A DNA stretch of 57,112 nt, taken from positions 1-57,112 of the forward strand of contig JADLBD010000290.1 in NCBI GenBank assembly GCA_020847975.1, in the 5' to 3' direction. A program made the translations under genes and the position numbers. Positions 35,346 to 43,467 of this stretch are shown piece after piece. The notes under the pieces were generated by a model, which worked only from the letters and a program-made list of their open reading frames with translations, was not told where the DNA came from and made no database searches. The stretch's first letter is position 1. The number at the start of each line of letters is the position of its first letter. The DNA comes from Bryobacterales bacterium. GTDB taxonomy: Bacteria > Acidobacteriota > Terriglobia > Bryobacterales > Bryobacteraceae.

Positions 35346-36025
35346 TTCGCGTTGTGAAAAATGATCCCCAGCGTCCACCGCTCCCCCTCCGTCACCGGAC
35401 TCACTCCGTGCCGCACATTCACCTTGTAATATCCCCGTTTGCCTTGCGCCGGCCGGTGCCGCGTCGCGATCACCAGCGCATCCCCCTGCCCCGGCCGCAG
35501 CGCCCGCCCCATCGCCTGCGCCCGCGGTGCCTGCTCCACCAGCAGAAACTCCCCTCCCTGGTAATCCCGCCCCGGCTCGGAAAGAAAACATACCACCTGA
35601 AACGGAAAAGCGATCTCCCCGTAAAGATCCTGGTGCAGGCAGTTGTAATCCCCCGCGCGATATCGCAGCAGCAGCGGCGTCGGGCGCGTCTGCCCATGCA
35701 AACGGCACTCCTCCAGCAGTTCATCGAGATCCAGCGGGAACCCGCGCAACCCGAGCATTTCTGCCCACTCGTTCGCAACCGCCGCCAGCCGCGAATACAG
35801 GGCATACCGCAAATCCTGCACGAGCCGCGGCAGCGGATCCCGGAAGTACTGATACTCCCCCCGCCCGAACCGGTATTGCGCCATGTCGATGCGGCTGCGA
35901 AACAGCTCCCTTTCATACAATCCGGCTACCCATTCGCATTCCTCCCGCGACAGCAGCCCCGGCAGCGCCGTGTATCCCTGCTGAGCCAGCTCCATTGATG
36001 CATCTTCGCCCCAGGCGATCTTCAT
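35342..36025 (-). CDS. 2OG-Fe(II) oxygenase of the PF09859 (Oxygenase-NA) type
   Basis: The product is 227 aa from the ATG at 36025. The double-stranded beta-helix facial triad is visible: His131 and Asp133 in NCLHQDLYG, His206 in NVRHGVSP, and 2-oxoglutarate-binding Arg216 in GERWTLGIIFH. Other family phrases are GLLSREECEWVAGLYE and SEPGRDYQGGEFLLVEQ. The family is predicted, by homology and gene neighbourhood, to hydroxylate methylated or damaged DNA. Here it is the first gene of a two-gene unit; its TGA overlaps the alkA GTG. The role in alkylation repair is inferred from that coupling. Confidence 0.88.
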   Translation of the reverse strand: MKIAWGEDASMELAQQGYTALPGLLSREECEWVAGLYERELFRSRIDMAQYRFGRGEYQYFRDPLPRLVQDLRYALYSRLAAVANEWAEMLGLRGFPLDLDELLEECRLHGQTRPTPLLLRYRAGDYNCLHQDLYGEIAFPFQVVCFLSEPGRDYQGGEFLLVEQAPRAQAMGRALRPGQGDALVIATRHRPAQGKRGYYKVNVRHGVSPVTEGERWTLGIIFHNAK

Positions 36026-36131
36026 ACTGCTTCCCAGTCTGCACAACTCCCGCCCCGTTCCGCCATCCGTTTCTTGCGCCGGAATTTATGGCCCCTCGCA
36101 TGCATCCAAACTGGCAGAGGAGGAAATCTCC

Positions 36132-36602
36132 ATGATCACTCCGCGTTTACAAGAATTCCTCGATGAAGAAAAGGCCATCTATACTCACGACACCCACCGG
36201 ATCACCTACACCGCGAAGGACCTCGCGGAAGCCGACCACATCCCGCCCTGGGAAGTGGCCAAGACCGTAGTGTTCGTTGGCGATGGCGCATTCGCCATAG
36301 CCGTTCTCCCGGCTAGCGAGCGGATCGATCTCGAAACGCTCCGCCACCAGCTCGGCCTCCGCACCGTTCGCCTCGCCAGCGAAGAGGAACTCGCCAAGCT
36401 CTTCCCTGACGTCGAACTCGGAGCCATGCCGCCTTTCGGCAACCTCTACAACAATCTCCCGGTCTACGTGGATTCCACGCTCGCCGCCGAAGAAAACATC
36501 GCCTTCAACGCAGGCACCCATCGCGACGTCGTGCACATGAAGTTCAAGGACTTCAAGCACTTCGTCCACCCCATCGTTCTCTCGTTCGCATTTCCTGCGT
36601 AA
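36132..36602 (+). CDS. YbaK/ProRS-type aminoacyl-tRNA deacylase-like protein
   Basis: The product is 156 aa with a strong AGGAGG-type ribosome site. YbaK-fold phrases are YTAKDLAEADHIPPWEVAKTV, FAIAVLPASERIDLETLRHQ, VRLASEEELAKLFPDVELGAMPPFG and NIAFNAGTHRDVVHMKF. Residue Lys in EVAKTVV is the expected conserved lysine. Members hydrolyse mischarged tRNAs such as Ala- or Cys-tRNA(Pro). It is a free-standing, cytoplasmic housekeeping-type protein here, divergent from the 2OG oxygenase. Substrate tRNA is not predictable. Confidence 0.85.
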   Translation: MITPRLQEFLDEEKAIYTHDTHRITYTAKDLAEADHIPPWEVAKTVVFVGDGAFAIAVLPASERIDLETLRHQLGLRTVRLASEEELAKLFPDVELGAMPPFGNLYNNLPVYVDSTLAAEENIAFNAGTHRDVVHMKFKDFKHFVHPIVLSFAFPA

Positions 36603-36612
36603 TCGGCGCAAT

Positions 36613-36655
36613 GCGCCAAAGCGCGCACCATTGTTCGGGGTGTTTTGGCGCTTCT
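36613..36655 (+). terminator. Possible terminator after the YbaK-type gene
   Basis: An 8-bp stem, GCGCCAAA with TTTGGCGC, spans a 23-nt loop and is followed by TTCTCTT. The long loop and interrupted T-tract make this a weak call. It lies 10 bp after the stop codon. Confidence 0.35.
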
Positions 36656-36966
36656 CTTGCCTCGGCGCCGCCAAGAAGCATTGGCGGCCCGAGTGCCAAT
36701 TGTCGCCCCGCCGACCATTCCTCTCTCCGTGAAAGCCCGTCTGATCTGACGCCCATCAGGCAGCCCAGCCATTTAGGAGGAAGCCTCGGCGGGCCTGGCA
36801 GCGTCTCTGCTCATCCGCAATCCTCATTCACGTCGTGTTCTTAGCTGCGCCTGCGAGCGGGCGGGACCCCGCCGGCATCCCCCAGGACGTTTGCCCTGGA
36901 CGGCATCATCTCGCAAGGACCTTGCACGGCTTCGCTCCCGGCTCGACAAGGAGGGAAGATCGCCAT

Positions 36967-37128
36967 CCGCCGGGGGGAGTTTCGACGTCCCCGGCGCTCA
37001 CGCGATGGAACGAACCGCTCCTCCACCAGGTGGCGAACCCGAGCCACCCGCCGGGAGGACTACGGACGTCCCCGGCGCTCACGCGGCGGAACGGCAAGCT
37101 CCTCCGCCGGGTGACTCAGCCCAAGCCC
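36967..37128. repeat. Two-copy 81-bp imperfect tandem repeat
   Basis: Copies at about 36967-37047 and 37048-37128 share the exact core GACGTCCCCGGCGCTCACGC (36984 and 37065) and a flanking CCGCCGGG. The period is exactly 81 bp, a multiple of three, so the crossing frames also repeat. The copies differ at many other positions. It may be a decayed dispersed intergenic element. Confidence 0.7.
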
Positions 37129-37264
37129 GGAAGATCCATGGGCTTCAACCAGTATAATGTTAGAGAATCACGAGAGTCGGGGGATAATCCGTACCGATAT
37201 CGCTCCGTCCGCCCAGCTTGGAACCAGTGGTCCCAAAGTAACGGCGAAGGATCGTGGAACGTTT

Positions 37265-38503
37265 ATGAAGATTCCCTGGTGCCGGCGGCGGCTGCTCGTG
37301 CGTAGACAGTTGGACCGGTGGTTTCTCGACTTGCCGGATGCCATCCTGCGCCACATGACTGGAAGGGGTGATTGGCCGCCATATTCCCTCCGTTCCTTCG
37401 TGGGAGGGGCCAACAGCTTTGGCGATGTCGGCACGACATTCCTCGATGAATTTTGGCGGCTCGGATTGCTTCGCCGGGGCACGCGGATCCTCGATGTAGG
37501 CTGCGGTTGTGGCCGCATTGCACGCGCGCTGGCGGCGGATCAGCGGTTGAAGGAACTCGGAATCTTCTACACGGGAATGGATGTAGATCGTGACAACATT
37601 GGCTGGTGCCGGAGTCATATTGCGCGGTCAAATGATCACTTCAGCTTTTACCACGCGGATTGCTACAATCCCACATACAATCCACAGGGCTCCACCGCCG
37701 CAGACGCCTATGCCTTCCCCCACCCTGACTCCTCATGCGACGTCATTCTCTTAACCTCCGTTCTGACACATCTGCTGGAGCAGGATTTATCCAATTACCT
37801 CGCCGAAGCCGCCAGAGTGCTTGCTCCAGGCGGTGTGATTTATGCGTCGATGTTTCTCTATGAATCGCTGGATGACGCGGCCCCGGGGGCGGCCAGACAC
37901 GGAATCCCATTCCCGTTCCGGCACGGCAATTGCGCCGTTAATTGTGAGGAATACCCCACCAATGCCGTCGCATACAGCGAGGCTTACCTGAGAACTCTCC
38001 TTGCGCGGTTAGGTCTGGAAACGATCGGTCCGGTCATGTACGGCCTTCAGGACATCGTGATCCTCGGCAAAGCACCAGGAACGTGGGCTGAATCAGAACC
38101 CGAACGGGGATGGCACGCACTGGAAGACGGATGCTTTCGGTGGACCGAGCGAACTTTTGCCGTACGCCTCCGTGGACCCGTCATCCGGAAACCGGTCCTG
38201 CGGTTCCGCTTCTACTTGCCGGGCGTTCTCATAGAAGACCACGGGCCGTTACGCCTGAGCGCGGCCGTGAAAGGGCTACCCTTGCGATCAGTTGTGTATG
38301 ACACCCCCGGGGAGCAGCTATATGTCACCGAAATTCCGGAAGAGGCACGGACAGAGGAAACCATCGTGATTGACTTCGAACTCGACAAAGCCCGCCCGCC
38401 CTCTCCCTCCGATTGGCGGGAACTCGGGCTTGTCGTCAGCTTCCACGAGTCCTCCGGTCGGTTACGGCGCCCTCTCGAGCCCTTCCTCCTCAGCCAGGAG
38501 TAA
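37265..38503 (+). CDS. SAM-dependent methyltransferase with C-terminal beta domain
   Basis: The product is 412 aa from the ATG at 37265; an in-frame ATG at 37157 would add 36 residues lacking resemblance to anything. The Rossmann core has motif I RILDVGCGCGRIARALA, motif II FYTGMDVDRDNI, then CDVILLTSVLTHLLEQDLSNYL and RVLAPGGVIYASMF (Methyltransf_25/11). The last ~130 residues are beta-rich (VLRFRFYLPGVLIEDHGPLR, then EETIVIDFELD) and unrecognised. This echoes the methyltransferases near the left end but the core is different. The substrate is unknown; glycan or lipid methylation is a guess. It is followed by the toxin-antitoxin remnant. Confidence 0.8.
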   Translation: MKIPWCRRRLLVRRQLDRWFLDLPDAILRHMTGRGDWPPYSLRSFVGGANSFGDVGTTFLDEFWRLGLLRRGTRILDVGCGCGRIARALAADQRLKELGIFYTGMDVDRDNIGWCRSHIARSNDHFSFYHADCYNPTYNPQGSTAADAYAFPHPDSSCDVILLTSVLTHLLEQDLSNYLAEAARVLAPGGVIYASMFLYESLDDAAPGAARHGIPFPFRHGNCAVNCEEYPTNAVAYSEAYLRTLLARLGLETIGPVMYGLQDIVILGKAPGTWAESEPERGWHALEDGCFRWTERTFAVRLRGPVIRKPVLRFRFYLPGVLIEDHGPLRLSAAVKGLPLRSVVYDTPGEQLYVTEIPEEARTEETIVIDFELDKARPPSPSDWRELGLVVSFHESSGRLRRPLEPFLLSQE

Positions 38504-38535
38504 CGCTGACGGCACTCATCCAAAATGACCGTTGA

Positions 38536-38769
38536 CGGCTAGCTGCGAGGATGCTCGGCGTCTCCCGCCAGTTCCTCGTGAACCTGCTCGAACGCGACGA
38601 GATCCCTTACCACATGGTGGGCACGCACCGGCGAATTTACGTCCGCGACCTGCTGGCTTACAAGGCCAAGCGGGACTCCAAGCGCCGCCAGGTTCTGGAC
38701 GAGTTGACGCGCGCGGAGGCCGAAGAGGGTCTCTACGATCTGGAACCGCCGGATGATCGCGCTGAGTAA
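38536..38769 (+). pseudogene. N-terminally truncated excisionase-type HTH antitoxin
   Basis: The frame opens after a TGA at 38533-38535 and reads RLAARMLGVSRQFLVNLLER, then EIPYHMVGTHRRIYVRDLLA, then KRDSKRRQVLDELTRA, ending at 38769. This is the MerR/excisionase-like DNA-binding C-terminal half of antitoxins that pair with PIN toxins. The helix-turn-helix is entered mid-way; the usual ~60-80 N-terminal residues are missing, as the methyltransferase stop is only 30 bp upstream. The ATG at 38551 could still make a 72-aa fragment. The overlapping PIN start confirms the module type. It is probably dead, though residual DNA binding cannot be excluded. Confidence 0.75.
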
Positions 38770-38838
38770 TCAGTACGTCGCAGTTCTCGACACCTGTGTG
38801 CTGGCACCGATGCCGCTCTGTGACACGCTATTGCTAAA
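38753..38838 (+). pseudogene. N-terminal fragment of a PIN-domain toxin
   Basis: An ATG at 38753, overlapping the antitoxin end by 17 bp, begins MIALSNQYVAVLDTCVLAPM and continues PLCDTLL. The LDTCVLAPMPLCDTLL segment is the opening strand and helix of PIN-domain RNases, with the first metal-binding Asp at residue 13. Homology stops after ~27 residues at about 38833, right where the DUF1501 gene ends on the other strand; the frame then runs through unrelated sequence to a stop at 38902. The rest of the toxin was lost, most likely by deletion at this junction. Too short to be annotated as a gene. Confidence 0.7.
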
Positions 38839-40275
38839 TCACCCAAGCGCCTTCTTCACCACTTCGCCGCTCACGTCCGTCAGCCGGAAATGGCGCCCCT
38901 GATACTTGAACGTCAGCCGCTTATGATCAATGCCGAGCGTGTGCAGAATGGTCGCCTGGAGGTCATGCACGTGCACGCCGTCCGAGACGATGTTGTAGCA
39001 GAAGTCGTCCGTCTCCCCTAGCGTCAGCCCCCGCTTCATTCCGCCGCCGGCCAGCCACATCGTGAAACACCGTCCGTGATGGTCGCGCCCGTAGTTGGCC
39101 TCGGTGAGCTTGCCCTGGCAGTAAACCGTGCGCCCGAACTCGCCGCCCCATACGATCAGCGTCTGATCAAGCAACCCGCGCTGCTTCAAGTCCGCCACCA
39201 GGGCCGCCGACGCCTGGTCAGTCCCCTTGCACTGCAGCGCCAGATCACGCGGCAGATCGTTATGCTGGTCCCACCCACGGTGATACAACTGCACGAAGCG
39301 CACGCCCCGCTCCACTAACCTTCTTGCCAGCAGACAGTTCGCCGCATAAGTTCCAGGCTTGCGCGAATCCGGGCCGTACAGCTCGAACGTGCTCGACTGC
39401 TCCTTCGACAGATCCATCAACTCCGGCACCGACGTCTGCATCCGGTACGCCATCTCGTATTGCGAGATCCGGGTCTCAATCTCCGGATCGTGGAACGCAT
39501 TCTCCCGGATCTGGTTGATCTTCCCGATCACATCCAGCATGCTGCGCCGCGTATCCTGCGAGATTCCCGGCGGATTATCCAGATACAGCACCGGCTCGGT
39601 GCCGCCCCGGAACCGCACGCCCTGGTGATTCGAGGGCAGGAAGCCGTTCCCCCAAAGCCTCGAAAACAACGGCTGATCCACATTCAGCGCATTCGCCTGC
39701 GACAGCATCACCACGAACGCCGGCAGGTTCTCGTTCTCACTTCCCAGCCCGTAGCTCACCCAAGCCCCCATGCTGGGCCGCCCCGGCTGCTGGCTGCCGC
39801 TCTGAATGAACGTGATCGCCGGATCGTGATTGATGGCGTCCGTATTCACCGTCCGGATAATGGTCAAGTCATCGGCCACCTTCGCCATGTGCGGCAGCAG
39901 TTCGCTCATCCACGCCCCGCATTGTCCCTGCTGCGCGAAACGGAACATCGACGACGCCACCGGCAGCGTCGCCTGGCCCGAGGTCATCCCCGTAATCCGC
40001 TGCCCCATGCGTACGCTCGCCGGCAGTTCCGTTCCCTGGAGATTCTTGAGCCCGGGCTTCGGATCGAACAGATCCATCTGCGAAGGCCCGCCCGATTGAT
40101 GCAGGTAGATCACATGCTTCGCCGTCGGCGGAAAATGCGGTAGCCCGTTCAGCGTGCGCGCCGATGCGGGCTCGCCCATCAACGCCGCCAGCGCCGCCGT
40201 CCCCAATCCCGTGCTCGCCAGTCCGAAAAAATGGCGGCGTGTCAATGCAAGCTTCAATTCGTCATAGGGCTTCAT
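38839..40275 (-). CDS. Exported DUF1501 protein (Tat substrate)
   Basis: The product is 478 aa with a twin-Arg leader (LTRRHFFGLASTGLGTAALA). DUF1501 sulfatase-like features include KHVIYLHQSGGPSQMDLFDP, DAINHDPAITFIQSGSQQPG, RFVQLYHRGWDQHNDLP, IVWGGEFGRT, GRDHHGRCFTMWLAGGG and TILHTLGIDH. A GAAGGAG ribosome site lies at the end of the upstream gene, 6 bp away, so the two form an operon. The family is related in fold to alkaline phosphatase/sulfatase; activity is not established. It acts outside the cytoplasm. The PSD1 + DUF1501 pair is typical of Planctomycetes and Acidobacteria. Confidence 0.92.
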   Translation of the reverse strand: MKPYDELKLALTRRHFFGLASTGLGTAALAALMGEPASARTLNGLPHFPPTAKHVIYLHQSGGPSQMDLFDPKPGLKNLQGTELPASVRMGQRITGMTSGQATLPVASSMFRFAQQGQCGAWMSELLPHMAKVADDLTIIRTVNTDAINHDPAITFIQSGSQQPGRPSMGAWVSYGLGSENENLPAFVVMLSQANALNVDQPLFSRLWGNGFLPSNHQGVRFRGGTEPVLYLDNPPGISQDTRRSMLDVIGKINQIRENAFHDPEIETRISQYEMAYRMQTSVPELMDLSKEQSSTFELYGPDSRKPGTYAANCLLARRLVERGVRFVQLYHRGWDQHNDLPRDLALQCKGTDQASAALVADLKQRGLLDQTLIVWGGEFGRTVYCQGKLTEANYGRDHHGRCFTMWLAGGGMKRGLTLGETDDFCYNIVSDGVHVHDLQATILHTLGIDHKRLTFKYQGRHFRLTDVSGEVVKKALG

Positions 40276-40281
40276 CGCCGG

Positions 40282-43200
40282 TTACTCCTTCGTAATCACC
40301 TCGTCCAGATTCAGAATGGCGCTGGTCACGGTGGTCCACGCCGCCAGTTCCGCCGCATTGCCGCTTGCTTTTGATTCACCCACCCCGAGAAGTTTCTTCG
40401 CCTCCTCCGGATTCCGCTGGAAGGTTTCCTCTTCTTTCTTTGCCAGCCCCGCCAGCAGCTTTACTTCCTGCGAACTCGGCGTTCGCGCCGCCGCCATCTC
40501 GAACGCCGTCCGGATCCGCGATGCCGCATCCCGCTTCCCTTGCGCAATCACTTTTTCCGCCAGCACGCGCGCCGCTTCGATATACGTCGGATCATTCATC
40601 AACACCAGCGCTTGCAGCGGCGTATTCGTCCGTGAACGCCGCGCGATGCACTTCTCCCGGTCCGGCGCATCAAAAGTCGAAAGCTGCGCCGGCGGCACCG
40701 TGCGCTTCCAGAACGTATACATGCTGCGCCGGTAGAGATCCTTCCCGTGGCTCGGCGTATACGTCTGGGCGCTGAACACATCTCCGTACGCCAGTTCTTC
40801 CCACAAACCCGCCGGCTGGTACGGAAACACGCTCTTCCCGCCGATCTGCTCATTCAACAGCCCGCTCGCCGCCAGCGCATTGTCGCGCACGAACTCCGCC
40901 GCCAGCCGGAATCGCGACATCCGCGCCAGCAGCTTGTTCTGCGGGTCGCGCTCCATCAGCTCCGGCGTCGCCTTCGAACTCTGCCGGTAGGTCGCGCTCA
41001 TCACAATCAGCTTCTGCATCGCTTTCACGTCCCAGTGCGTGCCGATGAACTCCGTCGCCAGCCAGTCGAGCAGTTGCGGATGCGTCGGCGGCGAGCCCTG
41101 CGATCCGAAATCCTCCGCCGTCTCCACAATCCCGTGCCCAAAATAGATCTGCCAGAACCGGTTCACCGCCACGCGCGACGTCAGCGGATGCGAAGGATCA
41201 ATCAGCCATTCCGCCAGCCCCAGCCTGTTCGCCGGAGCCCCATGCGGTAGCGGAGGCAGACTCGCCGGCACCCCCGGAGTCACCTTCTCCCCATGATTAC
41301 GATAGTCACCGCGGCCCAGAACGAACGTGTCCCGAGCCTTCGGCAACTCGTCCATCACCATCACCGTCGTGATCTGCTTGTCCAGCTTCTCCTTGCCCGC
41401 CCGCAAGTCCTTCAGTTCCGCCCACGCCTTGCGTTCCTCCTGTGGCGCTGCGTACGTCAGGTAATAATCGTGAACCCGTTCCTTCTGCTCCTTTGACCAT
41501 TTCCCTTCCGGTCCGTTCAGTATGCCCCGCACCGGCGCATCCACAGCCAGTTGCCGCGCTTCGTCCGCTTCGAGAACCCGGTTGTAAAACCGCACATCAT
41601 CGAGCTGGGAACGCAGCGGTTTGTCGATCGCCTTGTTCCCCGTGCTCCACGGCGCGCTGTTCCCCACTGTTCCGCTCAACTTGTCCGCAACCACGTTCAA
41701 CTCCGCCGGAGCACCATCCAGATACACGCGCACACCGGACGCCTTTCCGGATCCGTCATAGCTCACCACCACCTGCGTCCATTCGCTCTGCACTACATAT
41801 TTCTTCGTGCTCACTTCCGCGGTTCCCTGCCCCACCAGCCGCACGTGCAGGTGCGCGCCCCGCTTCAAATCGCCGATCGACACCGCCTCATCCGTACGAA
41901 TCAGCACCCCTCTTCCATCCGCCACTTTGTGCAAAATCGCCTGCTCCAGCTTGTTGTTCAGCCGGAACCAGAAAGCCGCGCTGAACCGCTCGCCCTGCGC
42001 GGCGGCCCAATCCACCTGCGTCTCGCCATCAAAGGCAACAGCCTGCCCCGCGGCCCCGCTCGAGAACGTCGGATTCCCCGCCGCCACCCTCGCCGGTTTG
42101 TAGTGACCGCTCGTATCGGAAAAACTCCCGTCCAATTCGAAATGCGCCACCGTGTCCGTCGGCCCATACGATGGCTCCGCGCTCCGGAGCCACGCCTCCA
42201 CCTGCTCCGCCACCTTCTTTTCTTCCAGCGCCTTCTCCCGCGCTGCAATCGCCGTCTCGAGTTCCTTCATCCGCGCCGCCTGCACGTCATCCGGCAGCGG
42301 CAGCACCGGCTGCGCATTGCCCGCCCGCCCGTCCAAACCCTTCTCATCTATGTTGTGGAAGAAGGCGAAGAAGCGGTAGAAATCGCGCTGGCTGATGGGA
42401 TCGTACTTGTGGTCATGGCACCGCGCGCAGCCCATCGTCATACCCATCCACGTCACCGATGTCGCCTCGACACGGTCCACGTTGTACTCCACCATGTACT
42501 CTTCCGGAATCGCCCCGCCTTCGAAATTGATCATGTGGTTGCGGTTGAACCCCGTCGCCAGAATCTGCTCCCGCGTCGGCTGGGGAAGCAGATCCCCGGC
42601 CAGTTGCCACAACGTGAACTTGTCATACGGCATGTTCCTGTTGAACGCCTGAATCACCCAATCCCGCCACGGCCACATGTCCCGATGGCTGTCAATGTGA
42701 TACCCGTGCGTATCGGCGTACCGCGCCAGGTCGAGCCATTGCATCGCCATCCGTTCCCCATAGTGCGGCGACTCGAGCAGCCGGTCCACCTGCTTTTCGT
42801 ATGCGTTCGGCGCCTTGTCCGCGAGAAACGCCCGCACCTCCGCCCGCGTCGGCGGCAAGCCCGTCAAATCGAGGCTCAACCGCCGCAACAACGTCACCTT
42901 GTCCGCCTCCGGCGAAGGCTTCAACCCCTCTTTGTCCAGCCGCGCCAGCACGAAGTTGTCTATCGGATTCCGCACCCAAGCCTTGTTCGAAACCTCCGGA
43001 ATCGCCGGCCGGACCGGAGCCGTATACGCCCAATGCGTGTGCCACTCCGCCCCCTGGTCAATCCATTTCCCGATCAGTTCCACCTGCTCCTTCGTCAGCG
43101 TCTGCTCCGCCCCGGGCGGAGGCATCCGCCGCTTCACGTCCGCGTGGCTCACCCTCTGAAACAATTTGCTCTCGCCGCGTTTTCCCGCAACCACCACCCG

Positions 43201-43404
43201 CATCGCGCTGTCTTTCTGGTCCAGGCGCAGCCCCGCCATCCTGTGCTTCGAGTCCGGCCCGTGGCAGGCAAAACACTTGTCGGAAAGGATCGGCCGGATC
43301 TGACGGTTGAAGTCCACCTTGCCGCTCATGGCCGTCTGCGCGTACGTCAACACAGCGCCGGCAGACACGGCTAGCGGAAGCAGAAACGAACAGGTGAGTC
43401 CCAT
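40282..43404 (-). CDS. Exported PSCyt1-DUF1549-LamG-DUF1553 (PSD1) protein
   Basis: The product is 1040 aa with a signal peptide (MGLTCSFLLPLAVSAGAVL). Domains in order: planctomycete-type cytochrome c (~30-115) with heme site CFACH in ILSDKCFACHGPDSKHRMAG; DUF1549/PSCyt2 (~150-355; PIDNFVLARLDKEGLKPSPE, then WLDLARYADTHGYHID and CARCHDHKYDPIS, a second CxxCH); a LamG-like sandwich (~415-610; VAHFELDGSFSDTSGHYKP); and DUF1553 (~745-1000; PLTSRVAVNRFWQIYFGHGI, RRSMYTFWKR). The two CxxCH motifs suggest heme binding. The family is thought to act in extracellular polymer oxidation, but no reaction is proven. Operonic with DUF1501. Confidence 0.93.
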   Translation of the reverse strand: MGLTCSFLLPLAVSAGAVLTYAQTAMSGKVDFNRQIRPILSDKCFACHGPDSKHRMAGLRLDQKDSAMRVVVAGKRGESKLFQRVSHADVKRRMPPPGAEQTLTKEQVELIGKWIDQGAEWHTHWAYTAPVRPAIPEVSNKAWVRNPIDNFVLARLDKEGLKPSPEADKVTLLRRLSLDLTGLPPTRAEVRAFLADKAPNAYEKQVDRLLESPHYGERMAMQWLDLARYADTHGYHIDSHRDMWPWRDWVIQAFNRNMPYDKFTLWQLAGDLLPQPTREQILATGFNRNHMINFEGGAIPEEYMVEYNVDRVEATSVTWMGMTMGCARCHDHKYDPISQRDFYRFFAFFHNIDEKGLDGRAGNAQPVLPLPDDVQAARMKELETAIAAREKALEEKKVAEQVEAWLRSAEPSYGPTDTVAHFELDGSFSDTSGHYKPARVAAGNPTFSSGAAGQAVAFDGETQVDWAAAQGERFSAAFWFRLNNKLEQAILHKVADGRGVLIRTDEAVSIGDLKRGAHLHVRLVGQGTAEVSTKKYVVQSEWTQVVVSYDGSGKASGVRVYLDGAPAELNVVADKLSGTVGNSAPWSTGNKAIDKPLRSQLDDVRFYNRVLEADEARQLAVDAPVRGILNGPEGKWSKEQKERVHDYYLTYAAPQEERKAWAELKDLRAGKEKLDKQITTVMVMDELPKARDTFVLGRGDYRNHGEKVTPGVPASLPPLPHGAPANRLGLAEWLIDPSHPLTSRVAVNRFWQIYFGHGIVETAEDFGSQGSPPTHPQLLDWLATEFIGTHWDVKAMQKLIVMSATYRQSSKATPELMERDPQNKLLARMSRFRLAAEFVRDNALAASGLLNEQIGGKSVFPYQPAGLWEELAYGDVFSAQTYTPSHGKDLYRRSMYTFWKRTVPPAQLSTFDAPDREKCIARRSRTNTPLQALVLMNDPTYIEAARVLAEKVIAQGKRDAASRIRTAFEMAAARTPSSQEVKLLAGLAKKEEETFQRNPEEAKKLLGVGESKASGNAAELAAWTTVTSAILNLDEVITKE

Positions 43405-43467
43405 GAGAATACTACCTTTGTATCACCTCCCGGAAACAAATGCGGCCCCGTCTTCGTTCTAAGAACT

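Larger units (their letters stand above)
36603..37264 (+). other. Gene-free stretch of about 660 bp with repeats
   Basis: No convincing gene is present. It begins with an inverted repeat (GCGCCAAA 36613-36620 with TTTGGCGC 36644-36651) followed by a pyrimidine-rich run, possibly the deacylase terminator. The second half contains an 81-bp imperfect tandem repeat (36967-37128). Open frames crossing it on both strands are Pro/Gly/Arg-rich, mirror the repeat and have no recognisable domain. Confidence 0.55.

Noticed and set aside
35346..35708. 121-residue N-terminal extension of AlkA
   Set aside because: Same-strand but out of frame with the 2OG oxygenase; low-complexity Gly/Ala sequence, whereas the GTG at 35345 gives the normal AlkA start.
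36835..37305. 156-codon plus-strand frame over the 81-bp repeats
   Set aside because: Its only regularity is the DNA repeat; no ribosome site or domain, and it would overlap the methyltransferase start.
41551..43374. 607-codon plus-strand open frame
   Set aside because: Antisense to the PSCyt1/PSD1 gene; composition is Arg/His/Pro-rich and typical of a shadow frame.
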